Source of the DNA: Anisakis pegreffii
Taxonomy: Eukaryota > Nematoda > Chromadorea > Rhabditida > Anisakidae
Assembly (NCBI GenBank): GCA_035041965.1
Contig: JAPYMA010000256.1
Span: forward strand, 124,001-188,000
DNA length: 64,000 bases
Direction: 5' to 3'
Position 1 is the first letter of the stretch. The number at the start of each line of letters is the position of its first letter. This document shows positions 1-12,786 of the stretch, piece by piece. The notes beneath the pieces are model-generated. The model worked only from the letters and a program-made list of their open reading frames with translations. It had not been told where the DNA came from and did not search any database. The translations under genes were made by a program, and so were the position numbers.

Positions 1-2205
1 ATAAATGAAACTATGTAGCACATCAATCTCCTGCAAGCCACTATCCGTCATCGTCGTTCCAAATGAATTCATTAATGACGGTTGAACTTTGAGGATGTAA
101 TAGAACGTTGATATCTGTTGCCGCAAAAAATAACTGATAGTGAGTTCATTATTGTTTGGATTGAGAATGTGTTTATTTATAACAAATAAAGCAATGAATG
201 ATGCAAAAATTAGTTGCTCAAAAATTTTATGCTCAACAGAACAACACTAGTGATTTTGTACTTGATTTTTTGCTTGAGTTTTTGTGCAAACACCTCATTA
301 GTTGGATGTACTTGATTTTTTGATAAACAATATAATATTTAAGCAACTCAATAACTATTCAGTGCATCTTTCGATTGCATTCATTGATTCAAATTATAAT
401 ACAGAATAAGCATAGCAGATGTCAAGTACCACTCAGTTCACGCCTATTAGTTTCAGAAATGCGTTAACGCGAAGTTAAAATGCGTTAACTTTACTGGAAA
501 TTGAACAATTAAGTGTGCAACTCATAGGCATTCATTTCTCGTTGAACACGATCGAATATGCGTAGAAAATGAATGTGTTGATTGTTATGTGATTTTATTA
601 TCTTACCTTTTTTGCTAGGTTGGTGAGTTTGGTAGACTCAGAGCAGTATTTAGTCGAGGATTTGTTGGCTTGATGTGAACTTGATGAAATATTTCTAAGC
701 GACTCTAGCACAGGGCTGGTTTGGTCTAGATCAGTGCTCCTCAATTTTTTTTTGTCTCCCGCACCCCTTGAAAATTTTTAAAACGTTCTCGCACCCTTCA
801 TAACATCCACGGTGTACATCGCGTATCCGTAGTGTAGTTAAGTGTGTACCATTAGAATACGTTTCAGCCTTTTCAAAAATACATACGTTGAAGTCCAACT
901 CGCTTTATTTATAATGTGTGCGTTGAAATCCGGCCTCGCCGGCCTACCTTAATGTATAAGAAATGAAATGTTATCATCACGCACCTCCTGGAATACTACC
1001 CCTGGTCGAGATACCCTGCTGTTGATTAAGCAGACATGGATTGCCCACTACATACTTTCCATTCCACGTAACTCTCTCCCAATATCACATACTAAGAATG
1101 ACCATTCATAGCACAAATCACTCAATTTGGTCAACAATCCGCTGATGATCTTGGTTTCATATGATTAATATCGGTGTTCTATTGGGTATTTAATATCAGT
1201 ATTTAATATTGGTATTTTCACAAGATTTACGGAGCCAGTCGGTGAAATCCGATAAAATTTTGCCGGATGAGCCCTCTTTATTTTCTCATCTTTTTTTTTT
1301 TTTTTCAAATTACTCTATCAACGATATCGAAATTCAACAAACATTTTGGAGTGTTGCGGAATCGAACATATGCCCTCCGAGTTGACCAAATTCTCAGGCC
1401 CAGCATGACCTCCCTACACTTGGGCCCATTTCATCGTTATTTCAAATCTTTTTACTTACTCTCTTCTCTCAATTCACATCATCTATTTGGGCCGGCTTTC
1501 CGTACTAGCCACAATAGATTGCGAATGAATGAGTCTTAGGTTCGATTAGAATAACAAATTTTATAATCTTAAAAAGATGGCTCGATCGGATTCTGACTGA
1601 ACCCAAATTTCATTCAGTCAACATCCGTGGCAAACGATTATCCGAATGAATTGAAATTTTGCTGTTTTTCGCTCAGCTATAATCATATCAAAATGATTTA
1701 TGACAATGTTTTCATTTTCATTGGATCTGATCAACTGGGAATGACTCGCCATCAATACATCTGTTTATACTTCGAATAACAACTCTCATGACGTGATTGT
1801 CTCGAATGCAAAGATCACGGCAAATTGCAAGCGATCGATTTGAGTTGCAAGTTATCGTTTGAACGTTGTTGGTTGATGAAGCGACTTTATGTGTGCGCGA
1901 TAAAACTTACAACCCGATAAAGTTGTAATTTTGAAATAGATATTACTCTTTGGGTTGTTTGTAAAGTTCGAACGTAAGCATCAATCAGATTTTGTGGTAC
2001 ACCAATAACACATTTGCCTACATATACATATAATCAGATCAACTCACCCACTGTTTTCGATATTCGTGCCGTTGTGTTCTTATTTACTGAGTAAGATCTG
2101 TGTGTCTGTATGTTGTGGCTGTGTGCATAAGCTGACGTTGTAAAGCTGTCGAGATCGGATAACAACAATAGCGTAGCATACCTCACAGCTACTTCAACTA
2201 CAACG
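1..2205. other. Intergenic, no supported gene
   Basis: AT-rich sequence upstream of the zinc-finger gene. The open frames here are short, start without a convincing context and show no recognisable domain. A sequence beginning CAGTGCTCCTCAA at about 732, followed by a T-run and a C-rich stretch, resembles the end of a hAT-type short element (see findings). Confidence 0.5.
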
Positions 2206-5200
2206 ATGGACAGCGCTCCGCAAGAGGATAGCACCAGCATGCCTAAGGTTTTACGTTTACTCTTTTATTTTACGTTTTCTTCCATTGTTCCATTGTCCCA
2301 TTTTGTTCCATAGTTGTAGTAGTTAATTGTGTTTATTAACTGATTAGGAAGCATGTTATCTACCAACCATTCTCAGCTATGTTCTGCGTTCTTATTGAAC
2401 AATTCACTGCGTGTTAGTCCAAGTTCTCTCAAATTTTGACATTTCATTTGGAAGTGTATATCATCATCAGAAAGTCTCAGTCTTGCAAAACACTTTGATT
2501 GTTTTATGCAACGGAAGAGATTGCTGTTAGCTCAAAATTGCGTCATCTGATTCCGACTGATATTTCGCTCAATTTTTCGTTTTGGAAACAAAGACTGACA
2601 GTTCATTCTGAAGATAATAGGAAGCTTTATAAAGTTTGCTTTTCTTCAAGGCTTCTAGGCAGTTTGCTCGGACTTTTTTACTGTTGCTGATGCTATGACA
2701 CGTCTTTTCTATATTCGGATGATCCGCATGAATATTTCGATGATTAAACATCCTAAATTTTGTCCACAATGAGTTTTCAGAAGAGGTACGGGATGCGTGA
2801 GCCGTGAGTTTTAAGATGCATCTCAAACCGAAGTTCGAATTTAGGGAGAAAAATTAGGACATTACCAAAATGAGTATTCTAACAGGACAAAGGGCATACA
2901 GACACATCATTAGAGTAATCGATGAAAGTGAGATAATGATAAAGTGGATCGAAAAATTGTTTCGTGATGGTTTAAAAAATCATTGTCTGTTTGTGTTCTC
3001 CATAACAGTAGTAAATCTTGGTCACAATTTGGAGGTTTCGGGAGTTGCCGTATTACTGCTATATCTCATCATTTCCAAATTTACTAAATCTGACAAGAAC
3101 GTGATGAATGAAGAGGGGTTTTGATAGTGCCAAGTATTCACTTATTCATCAGTTTATCACATCATATTACTGCGAAAATTCTTATGAATTCGTAAAAATC
3201 CGTTTGAGAAGTCAACAGAAAAACGTTCATCGTAATAGACAGCTGTACGAATCGTTTTTAGTTCATGTGCTATAAGATGATCGCGTCTAAAATACTGAAA
3301 AGCAACTATTTTTTGTTTTGTGCTAGATTTTTTGAGCAATGAAGCGCATAGGATCAATACTCAAATATGAGTGTTGATGTATGGTAACAGTAAACAAAAC
3401 GTCACCATCTTATTAATCAGTAAATATGAGATAGAAGATTACTTGTTGATGATTGATTGATTGCTCAAGAATATTGAAATCATTCGAAATTCAGGATAAA
3501 AAGGCTGAAAATGGAGACGAAACATCGGCAGAAATGTCAGAGCAAAATACGGTTGTTGAAAAAGTTAAAGACGATAATGGGATGATATTCTATAAATGTC
3601 GATTCTGTGGTCTCACCTTCAATTATATGACCACGTTGAGGGCGCACGAAAGAGTGCATAACATTGATCAGGTACGTTGCGACACCACTGGATTGGTGCT
3701 TGAAGCTGTCAACATTCTCGTACTTGCTTGCAACTTGCACTCAAATAATGCTCTGCAAAATTCTAGATACCGTATGAAAGCAATTGTATTAAATAGCATT
3801 TGCTTTGCAAATTTATCACGCATTGCAGACTTTGCATTTGCAAGTTTTACACATCCGTTTTATGTATAACTTGTTGCTTGGAACGCTTGTTGACCTAACC
3901 AGATCAGTGGCTTTCAAATACCTTCATTCCTTCTGTCATTAGAAATAAGCCATGATGATTCACCTAAAGCAGGTGCAGTTCTTCGTCTTGCGTGTTTTCC
4001 TAGGATTATGGCGTCTGAAGTGAAGTTTCAGATAAAATTCGACGTTAACAATTTCCATATTTCAGCCTTACAAATGCAACAAATGTTCGGAATCATTTCA
4101 TTTTTTGTGCCAGCTGGAATATCATGCCAAGCAGCATTCAGGTTATACGGTGCATCTTCATTTCAGATTTAACACTGAATCTTTCACCATTCAACATTTA
4201 ACAAATCGTTTTTTTTTCTGGAAAAAAAGAGTTAAAATTCCTCATGAATGAGTAATCTTTAATGTCGTCAATGAGTTGCTATCTACCTTGAATCATTCTC
4301 AGCAATCAATTCGCTATTAATAGACTGCAATCTGTCACCTCTCATTATATGGTGCATCTTGTCAGTTAATTTTTTTTGCTAAGTCAATTTACCAATTGAA
4401 CCCTCAAGAAAAATCGACGCAGAAAAATTGTTCGAGTCCTAAACGATAATACTATAAATAATGCAGAAAACTATATAGTCTAAAAATTTTCCAAAAATCA
4501 TATTGAGAAATTCCGAATTTTTGGAAGGTTCAGAATATGATGATATGATGGGAAGATCTCTAAATTTACGAATGATTCAAAATATGTCGCGAAAATATTT
4601 GAAAAACCACTAAGAGTTAGACATTTCCATCAAAAACGCTTCGATATCTATTATCTTTTAACAGATCAACGGTATAAAAGTTCGATATTGTCGGTAACTT
4701 CGAACAGGATATTATTAAAAAAACTACCGTTTCTCATCACTGTTTTCAGCTCAGAGCAGGTCACTGAAAATGATTATGTTTAGATCAAAAGGGTTACAAA
4801 TGTGAATGTGGAAGGACATTCCATACGTATACAGATCTGCTTTATCACAAGCATCCGGGCGAAGATGATGATGAAGAGACTACCGATAATCAGTTGATTG
4901 TTGTTAACCGCTCCGGACAGCGCATTCCAGAAACTGAATTCCCGATTCCGAGGTTTGTAGAGAAGGGCTACGAGCCAAAGCATCCACTGAAAGTCTACTC
5001 GGACGTACGCTTAAAGCCATACATCTGTCAATACTGTTCGAAAAGTTATGCTGATAGTCGGTAAGTGTGGTGTATTTATACGCATGAACAGATCCGTCGC
5101 ATGCTATTTAGTCCGTGCTTTGCTGAATACTACTACATATTCGCATAGCTATCATCTTGCGATGTCGAAGTGAGACACTCTTATTGCGAGCACTGAATTG

Positions 5201-5486
5201 GATTGCCGATGGCTTCGTTCAAATTACCGTATGACATATATGTTCCGTGAATTTATATTTCACTTGATGAACGAATTATCTCTAAAATTGAAGAGTGCAC
5301 TCAAAAAGTTAACTTTCAATTAGTTGACTTCTTTCGTGGATTGCTCTGAAGTGACACTTGATGTGGCATTTCAGTGGGTTGTCGTATCACATGTCCAGTC
5401 ATCGCGGTGAACGGGCATTCAAGGCGGGCGCGTCACGTTATCTGATGTCAAGATCAACGAATTCATACATTAGTTCTGTCATTTGA
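2206..5486 (+). CDS. Small C2H2 zinc-finger protein (227 aa)
   Basis: Probable sequence-specific DNA-binding protein acting in the nucleus. Five exons splice in phase: 2206-2247, 3495-3671, 4066-4141, 4784-5060, 5375-5486. The product starts MDSAPQEDSTSMPK and has an acidic, unstructured first 40 residues. Four finger units follow: YKCRFCGLTF with a His-X3-His pair; YKCNKCSESF with His-X3-His; a degenerate one, YKCECGRTF, in which only one residue separates the cysteines and the histidines are close (HKH); and, after a 50-residue acidic/basic spacer, YICQYCSKSY with His-X3-His. The last finger is interrupted by an intron, whose phase restores an Arg codon. The tail after HRGERAFKAG is Ser-rich. 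All donors are GT and all acceptors AG. The family is clear; the target genes and a worm orthologue name are not. Exon 1 is inferred from the start codon and donor and is the least certain part. Confidence 0.85.
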
Positions 5487-7367
5487 AATGATTCTCATCT
5501 TTTTATTTCACTTCTTCTTTCGATATATTCTCAGTGATAAAAACTTCCTTTAAGGTCCTCTTTCAGACAAACTTTCATAGCAAGCATATGACAAGAACTA
5601 CTTTCATCTTTCACTGTCAGTGGCTTTTCAATCATCAATCATTTCTAATGATAAATTCCCAAGAAATTTGATTGATTGTTTCTGGTTATTATTTTGGGTG
5701 ATTGATAGCTGATGACTGGGAGAATATTAATGAAAAAAATGTATTATGTGGATGCGTTATAATGCATACAGAAAATATTATAGTGTGCATGCATTGTTTT
5801 ACGATGTTGTTGAATATGATGTAGAACATCTAACAATAAAAATGAATTTAATCGTGAGGTGAAGCTTCGTTTATAGGTGATGTTTGTATGTTATTGTTTG
5901 AGTGGGGAAGGCTGTATCAATGATAAATGAAGAATTTCATATGGATACTGGGCAATATTGTTTCGGAGCCTAGTGACAAGTTCACGCTGAAGATGAAGAT
6001 TGAGGATTAGGTACACATCTGTGGTCTCAGTTGTGCTCACATTGGAGTTATTCGGTTACCTTGCGAACTTATCACAAAGACTGTCACTTGCGTTCTGTCG
6101 TTAGTGGTCATATGCGCCGTTAAGCTGCAACAGTTTGCAATTTTTATTTATATTATATCGTTTGGTTGATGAATTCTATGAATATACACATGACAATGGA
6201 AGTACGAATGGTTTGACACATCTCATAGACTATCCAAGTATTCAGCATCTTTTCTTTCCATAGATCTGAACGAACGTTCGGTCGGTGCATCAGCATCTAA
6301 AATTACATAGTTGCAAATTATGAATTTCATTGCTGTTACCATCTCGGATAATACCCTCAGACTGTCGGAATTCATTTGAATGACGAAACGGAGCATTAAT
6401 TCAATCGTTACCGCCTCAATCTAGCGCTAACTGTTCCGTAATAACTCATTCGATGGAAATGTGAAACGTGCACTTTATTTGATTTGAGTGAGACTGACAT
6501 GTGAGGCTGACAAGCTTATGTAGCGACTGAGACTAAGGATCAAACTCGATCTGTTTTTTTTTCAAACTTCTTTTTGTATTGAACAAAGGAAGAGGCTCTG
6601 CAAATTTTGCGAATATCCCATTTTTCTGTTCGTATTATTTGCTGGCGATTTGGTGAACAATGAAAGAATCGTGATAGTATACAATGAAGTAAGTCACGTA
6701 CTTACACAATTCGTTGCGTTCAAGTCGACTGTGCTGAAATCTGAAACGAACACAACATAAAACATAACAAAACAAACCCACACAATATGCAGTTTCAGAA
6801 GTGCCAACAAAGTGCGCAGTTTCTGCCTTATAACACTCCGTATTTCATAAATCCACTGCGTTTTATCAAACAGCAAAACTTGTTGAAAAAACTGAACATA
6901 AATAATTTTGTATTGTATGGTATATCCATGTGAACGTGATGAAATCGCTGCTCTCTTTTCGTGTCTTTGGAGCAGGGTTAGGTAGCGTAAGGGAGGCAGG
7001 ATCGCCCGCTCGAAAATCCTCCGCTCTCAGCCCTATTCTAGGTAACGGCTTCAAATGAACAAAATAATGCGTATAAAGGTTTCGACATCAAGATGCACAC
7101 AAAAACACACAGCAATCAAAGAGTTTCGCTATCATTTAGTTCGTTCCTTTTTGATAATGAAAAAAGCACGAACCAAAAGCTAGCAATTAGCTAAATATCA
7201 CTTGATGTAATAATCACTTACCAAGACTGAAGTCTGTTTTCATCAGATGACTCCTCCTTAAACATTCTGAGAGAGGATCAGCCGTGTGCATTATTGGATT
7301 ACTGTACATATCTGAAGGTGTTGATGCACTGAAAGCATTCTTCTATAAACTGACAGTTAATCTCAAA
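5487..7367. other. Intergenic between convergent genes, nothing recognised
   Basis: Apart from the possible poly(A) signal, no coding exon with credible codon use or splice sites was found. A more GC-rich patch at about 6970-7050 has an open frame on the minus strand but no ATG and no recognisable domain. Confidence 0.45.
5835..5840 (+). terminator. Possible polyadenylation signal of the zinc-finger gene
   Basis: An AATAAA hexamer lies about 350 nt after the zinc-finger stop codon. In AT-rich DNA this hexamer is common by chance, so it is only a candidate. Confidence 0.3.
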
Positions 7368-9028
7368 TTAGTCATTCTCAAATCTTGTCGATAGCGAATG
7401 AATGTCAACAGTGCTAAGGAAATGAATTTGCGTTCTGCAGTGAACTTCCTCGATAGCGCTGCTGCCGTACGTTATCGAATGTAAGGATTTAAAATGAATA
7501 CGAATGAATGACGCCAAAAATCTCCGAACATAACTGAAAAATAAGTAAATGCAAGGCAAAGCCAACGTTGAAATGAAAACCAAAACAAGAACGAATAACC
7601 TAATGATATGGTCAAGGTCATCATCAACATCTAAACTCGGTGGTTCAGCGCTAATGAATGTAATGGATTCGTTGTCGAGTAATCCGTTGACGAAAGAACT
7701 TTTATCATCAAAAAAGTCTTCTGGCTTTGTCTTTTCCCTGGTTGAAATTCGCGTCGATGGTGGACTTGTCACTGTTGTTTTTACACTCAGAATCTCATCC
7801 AAATCTCGATCGAACTGCGGCATTCGTTCACTGCTCATCATTGTCAGGACGTTATCGGGCATCGGTGCTTCCACATAATCACTACTCACTTTACGCCTCG
7901 CACACGCAATTATATCTTCGAGGGTTATTGCTTTCTCAGTCGAACGTCCACTCGCATTCCTCTCATCGTTAACCTCTGCAGGTAAATAACATTTGATGAG
8001 CACTAGTCATCAATACTGATGAAAGTTATCATTTTGAAAGGGAAGAACATTTGCAGGTGTTCAGTTAAACGATGAAGAAAAAGTGTAATCACAAAAGGAA
8101 ACTTTCGGTTGAACACACTCAATAAAATTCAAATTTGTATGAGTTGTTACATCAACGAAGAACTAAAATAATCTCATATTCATTAGTATGTCATTTCATT
8201 TTGTATCTGCTTAAATTCTTCGAAGATATTTTTCCTCATCGCCTACTCAATAATCTGATTTTTGCGTTTTGAGATGAACTGATAAAATGCGCGCGATTGA
8301 ATTGAGGACTCGAGTTAAGCTACATCGCAAATCCAGCGCCTCGATGAGTGGTTAGTTGAAGCTCGAATTAAACTGGATATCGGTTTTATAACAAAATTTC
8401 CCGAATACGAATCTTTCAAATAACGTTGGTAGTTGCTGAAGAATATCACATGAAGTACCTAAAGTCAAAAATTCTAATATTTCTGGACTATTCCATTGAA
8501 TCAGATGTCTTGCAGCATTATTTATAGCTCGTAGACTCTGTTAAGATTTTTGACGACAAAGACAGCACAACTTTCATGTGATATTGATCACATTAAATAA
8601 GTAGCCAGGAAACAACGGCTTAATGATTATTTCAAAAATGATTATTCAGTCGTGAAATTCGAGAATGATTGATCATTTCCAGCAAATCTGCAGTATCTAA
8701 GTCAGCATAAATTGTAAATAAATTTGACAGAAAAAAACGAAACTTGCGAACTTTCAATTGAAATAGTATCTTCATGGCGATCGTGAAAAGTAACAGGTGC
8801 ACTTTGTGATGAACAGCACGCTTGCTCTAAATTATGCTCATCGTTATCCGTATTGCTGGTGGATTTACTATTGTTAGTTGAGCTACATCGCTGATTTTGT
8901 AAATTCATGTCACTTGCGATTTGGTGTTGGCGAAGATGCTGTTGAATGTGGAACAGATGACAATTCGTTTGATCACAATTCGGATTCGTACAAAACGGAG
9001 TCAGTCGCGTTCGTTCCATTCTATACAT
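7368..9028 (-). CDS. Predicted single-pass membrane protein, unknown family
   Basis: Two exons read cleanly: 9028-8744 (95 codons, beginning MYRMERTRLTPFC) and 7973-7368 (201 codons and stop), joined in phase 0 at CAA|GT and GCAGAG|GTT, for a product of about 296 aa. The N-terminal part has a small Cys/His cluster (CTNPNCDQTNCHLFH) and then a Ser/Thr/Asn-rich stretch. The second exon is acidic and charged and ends in one strongly hydrophobic segment at about residues 221-243 (core FVLVLVFISTLALPCIYLFF), followed by a short basic tail. I recognise no family. The CX4CX4C cluster might bind a metal, but this is inference. Further small exons may lie in the 770-bp intron. The open length and codon use make a real gene likely; the exact structure is not proven. 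Confidence 0.5.
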
Positions 9029-9477
9029 TTCATGAATAGATCGGTTTATACGTACAGATCAGTGGAGAATCGACAGTTCGTTAGTTGATGAGTAGCCAGT
9101 TGATGACAAGTAATAAATTTCATCCGATAGCAAATAATGGTAAATGCAGAACAATCATCTGATGATACTGAAGAGGAATATTTGGACGGTTGAATGAACG
9201 CTGAACAATGGTAAAATATCAGTAAGTAGAGACGTGCATCAGCGAGTAATGCCGATGAGACACTATTTCGGATGAGTATGCAACGGGATGATGCACAATC
9301 TTTTAATCATATACCCATTCATCGTCAGATAAATTACGTCAAAGTCAACGCTTGCTTAGCAACGCTTTATTCATCATCATTTGCTATTAATTAACACATT
9401 CTCGTTCGATTGTAGCTTTTATATTCGAATGATAACATCTTCATCAAGCATTCTTCCATAAGGATTCAGTTGCTTTG

Positions 9478-9738
9478 TTATGTGCATATCAAGGCTGACT
9501 CCTGATCTTTGCGCATCCGTCTCTGTGCTTTTCTCACGTCACGAGAACTAGTTCTCCAGAAAAGTGTTGAAATAAGATTGCCGCAAACGGATATTCTCAC
9601 TCTGGTCAGTCCTAGCGTCTCAAAGCAGTGAAGGCAAACTCGAGGCCTTAGGTGGATGATTTGTCCCGGCCACTCAAGTGTTGACCAATGCCTCTTACGT
9701 TGGTCAAGTAAAGACATTACTTCGTCATATTTCAGCAT
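9478..9738 (-). CDS. Candidate 86-residue ORF, unknown
   Basis: A single ATG-initiated frame, more GC-rich than its surroundings, encoding a basic protein beginning MLKYDEVMSLLDQRKRHW and containing a short Cys-His pair (CLHCF). No family is recognised. It could be a remnant of a mobile element or an exon of an unplaced gene. Codon use looks better than for most random frames nearby, but there is no independent support. Confidence 0.2.
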   Translation of the reverse strand: MLKYDEVMSLLDQRKRHWSTLEWPGQIIHLRPRVCLHCFETLGLTRVRISVCGNLISTLFWRTSSRDVRKAQRRMRKDQESALICT

Positions 9739-11739
9739 GTCTCTTTTTGATAAAACGCGATAAGTGAGTGAAACATTTCTATTTTCACATAAAAGCAGAA
9801 CAGATTATTTATTCATTTTCAAAGTGTTCGAATGAAAAGTGAAGATGAGCTTGCAACAAATGAATTACCGAGCGAGTATGTATACTCTAACTCAATTCTG
9901 TTTTCCTTAAGCTTTTCCTCGTGTTCGTCGATTGCTATACTGTACCTTCCTCCTTTCTATGTCCACCTTCGAATTTCCCTTCTTCCCCGTTTCCACTTTC
10001 AAAAAGCTGAACTGCTGTAAATGTGCTAGGAACGAATTGTCGAAGAATCAAACAAGTGCACCATAAAATGACTGGAAGAATAGTTCCATCGGTTATTCCC
10101 GAGGGTCCGTACAAAGAAGCGATGATCACGGGGACGAGGTCTCCATGCCAACCTCAGTGTAATTGTATTGAATGCGATCGATGAGAGATTCATGTTCTTT
10201 TTATCCTCAATCCTCATTCGTTATTTTTTGCCAGCGCATACATCTATGTCATCGCATTCGATTCAGATTTCTTCTATGAAATTTTTGAGTGGAATCGTTG
10301 CACTTCGGAACGAATCCGGAGATTCTGTTCGCATTGTCAGCTTATCGAAAAGTGCATCTCCTTAATACCAGAACAAATGCATAATCAAAAGTGCCACTTT
10401 CTTCGTGTTCTTTCCACTAGTTATGCACAGGCTTTTAATGTCTGTATTGCCAGTATTCCAGATTTTCATTATGTGTTTCATTAAGATACAAGTGGTTACA
10501 GTTCAAAGTTATTTCCAGTATCTGACGTATTTTTAAGCTGATAATTTAAAATTCATCTTCTGAATTTGTTTCAATTATAACTGATCACTTGAAATTTAAT
10601 TTCACATGCAAACGAACATTAAATACTTCGATACCAGGCGATAAGACTGAAGAGAAGCGTGTGACTCAATTTGTGCTGAATACGGTAGTTTATTGATGAA
10701 GCCAAATAAATGGTATCAACTGACCAGTCGCACAATTTCGAGATTTTCTTTGCTTGGAAAGGCAGTAAATATTTGTCTGAATGAAGAAATTCATTGAGAG
10801 TTGAGTGAATGAGCGAATCATGAAAATGTCGAATCAAGAGCTTCATTACGCAATTAATCGTTTTGTAGGAATCCATACAAATGCAAATCATCAAAACAAC
10901 CTCTAATCAACAACTCATTAAGTTACTCGACAGCGATCTTGTAATGAATCAAAAAATTGCATTCCTTTACTAACAGATTTGCGTTTAAGAGAAGTACTTT
11001 CCGTTCCTCAGATGTTTTCACGATGTTACGACTTATTAGATAGAAGTCGAGGACTATAACCGCTGGCGAAAGTAAATTTCACAAATGCAGAATGTTACGC
11101 TTTCTGAGAAACTCCAAAAAATACCGATCAAAATCTGCAATAAAATCTCTCAAAGTCACTATATGTTCAAAGTCATTTCCTCACATATCGACAATTTCTA
11201 TTTAAAAGTTATAATTTTCATTTGATTTGCGAAATTTTTGGTCGATTGGGATTGTTGCAATTTCTCATTCCGAATGAAAAGTGTTATAGAATTCACCGAA
11301 TTCGTTGAACTTTTCATGAAATTTTTACGAGGATGGAATGAGAAATTGATGAGCAATTCATTTTTATCGGTTGTAATGTCTTTTCGCTTTTCAATAATTT
11401 ACGAGAACGTTTACAATAATCTGTTTGGATTGATTAATCGATAATGTGAATAATAATGTGATCTTCAAATGTTTCACGATAAATCATTTATTGATTATTT
11501 GGTCATCAACTACAATGATAATAATTCTAATAGTAATACCGATAATAAATGATCACAATATCACATCACAGAAATCATTAACAATACATTCTTCTATCAT
11601 CGTATTTCGTTTGCATTCTGCTCAACCAACGGTCTTAACTATGCATTATGAAATTGTGTATCCATCCATTATTAGCAGTCTTCATTACAACTGTTTGATC
11701 ATCACCGGAGTGATAATTAACACCAAAACCAATCAGTAG
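9739..11739. other. Gene-poor stretch
   Basis: No gene could be supported. A plus-strand ATG at 9832 is followed 44 nt later by a good donor (GA|GTATGT) and a pyrimidine-rich tract, which could be a first exon, but no convincing in-frame second exon was found. A stretch at 10020-10160 is open on both strands and could not be assigned. Confidence 0.35.
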
Positions 11740-11818
11740 TTTCGTTGTTTCGCCCAGTTCAGCCGACTTCCAAACTCGCTGAGTTTAGAAATCGGCTGAA
11801 CTGGGCGAAACAACGAAA
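11740..11818. repeat. Perfect 27-bp inverted repeat (hairpin)
   Basis: The arms 11740-11766 and 11792-11818 are exact reverse complements. The 25-nt centre contains a second pairing (AAACTC/GAGTTT), so the transcript would fold into one long, almost uninterrupted stem with a tiny loop. It sits immediately before a long C/T-rich tract. Confidence 0.9.
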
Positions 11819-11856
11819 GCTGATAGTTAATCTAAGCGTAAGCCTGAACATTAACC

Positions 11857-12030
11857 GCCCCCCCTCCCCTTCCCCTCCTCCCCTCTTCACCTCCTTCCCC
11901 TCCTTCCCTACCCCTTCCCCTCCTCCCCCCCCTTCCCCTCCTTCCTTCCCCCACCTTCCCCAGCTTCCCCCTTCCCCTCCTTCCCTCCCCCTTCCCCTCC
12001 GTCCCCCTCCCTTCTCCTCCTTCCCCCTTC
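11857..12030. repeat. C/T-rich low-complexity tract
   Basis: About 170 bp of nearly pure pyrimidine (CCCCTTCCCCTCC-type units) on the plus strand. The proline- or glycine-rich frames that cross it are artefacts of composition. Confidence 0.9.
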
Positions 12031-12786
12031 ATTGGAGTGCTTTAAGATGAAAATTGGATTTTTCATGTTGCATTATCAAAATTGTGAAATTTTTAAAATT
12101 TTTTTGCATTCTTTCGAGTATTTCAAATTTTGAATTTGACCATTCAAAGATACACACTGACATTGTTGACTGCGTTCAAAGCGAATTAATGCCGACTGCA
12201 TTGGGAACATCGCATCAATTGAACATTATTAACAGTCAATTATGAACATACTAGGCAAAACTTATCACTTACAAATAAACAGTCGTATGATGCATGATAA
12301 ATTTAATGATAAGTTTTGCTGAATGACGTACTTCGAGATGTTTATTTGAAGAAACTGTGGAATTTTATTATGAAGTGTGCAAATATTTGTAGGTGTGTAC
12401 TAATGTTTGCAATGAACGATGTTGTAAGGAGTAATGAGCTTAGAGGTGGTACATAGACCTGCAAAACTAATACAAGTAAAGTCGACTGCGATAATAGTAA
12501 GAGACAATAACAATAATGATAGTTACTCATAATCGTTAGCAGTATATTGCTACTACTAAGTTGACATGGGAAGCAAATTTAAGATGTAAACAATTTCATA
12601 AAAACAATTTCATGGAAGGTAATGTAAACAATTTGAATGAGGAATTTATTATGGTTACGATTCGTGCATTTTTGTTGAACAAATATGGCGACGAAATACG
12701 AACAGCTCTTCGAAAATAAACATGAAAAGTTTCATTACTGAAAGCTTCTTCGAGTAGTGTCGAAGAATGGATCACTGATGATGAGT

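Noticed and set aside
1267..1539. 90-residue plus-strand ORF
   Set aside because: No domain and no splice context, and a T-run creates the Phe string; treated as chance.
2870..3124. 84-residue ORF in the first zinc-finger intron
   Set aside because: Lies within an intron with no homology or repeat of codon bias; one hydrophobic stretch is not enough.
11745..12050. 101-residue proline/serine-rich ORF
   Set aside because: It is the translation of the inverted repeat and the pyrimidine tract; composition explains the open frame.
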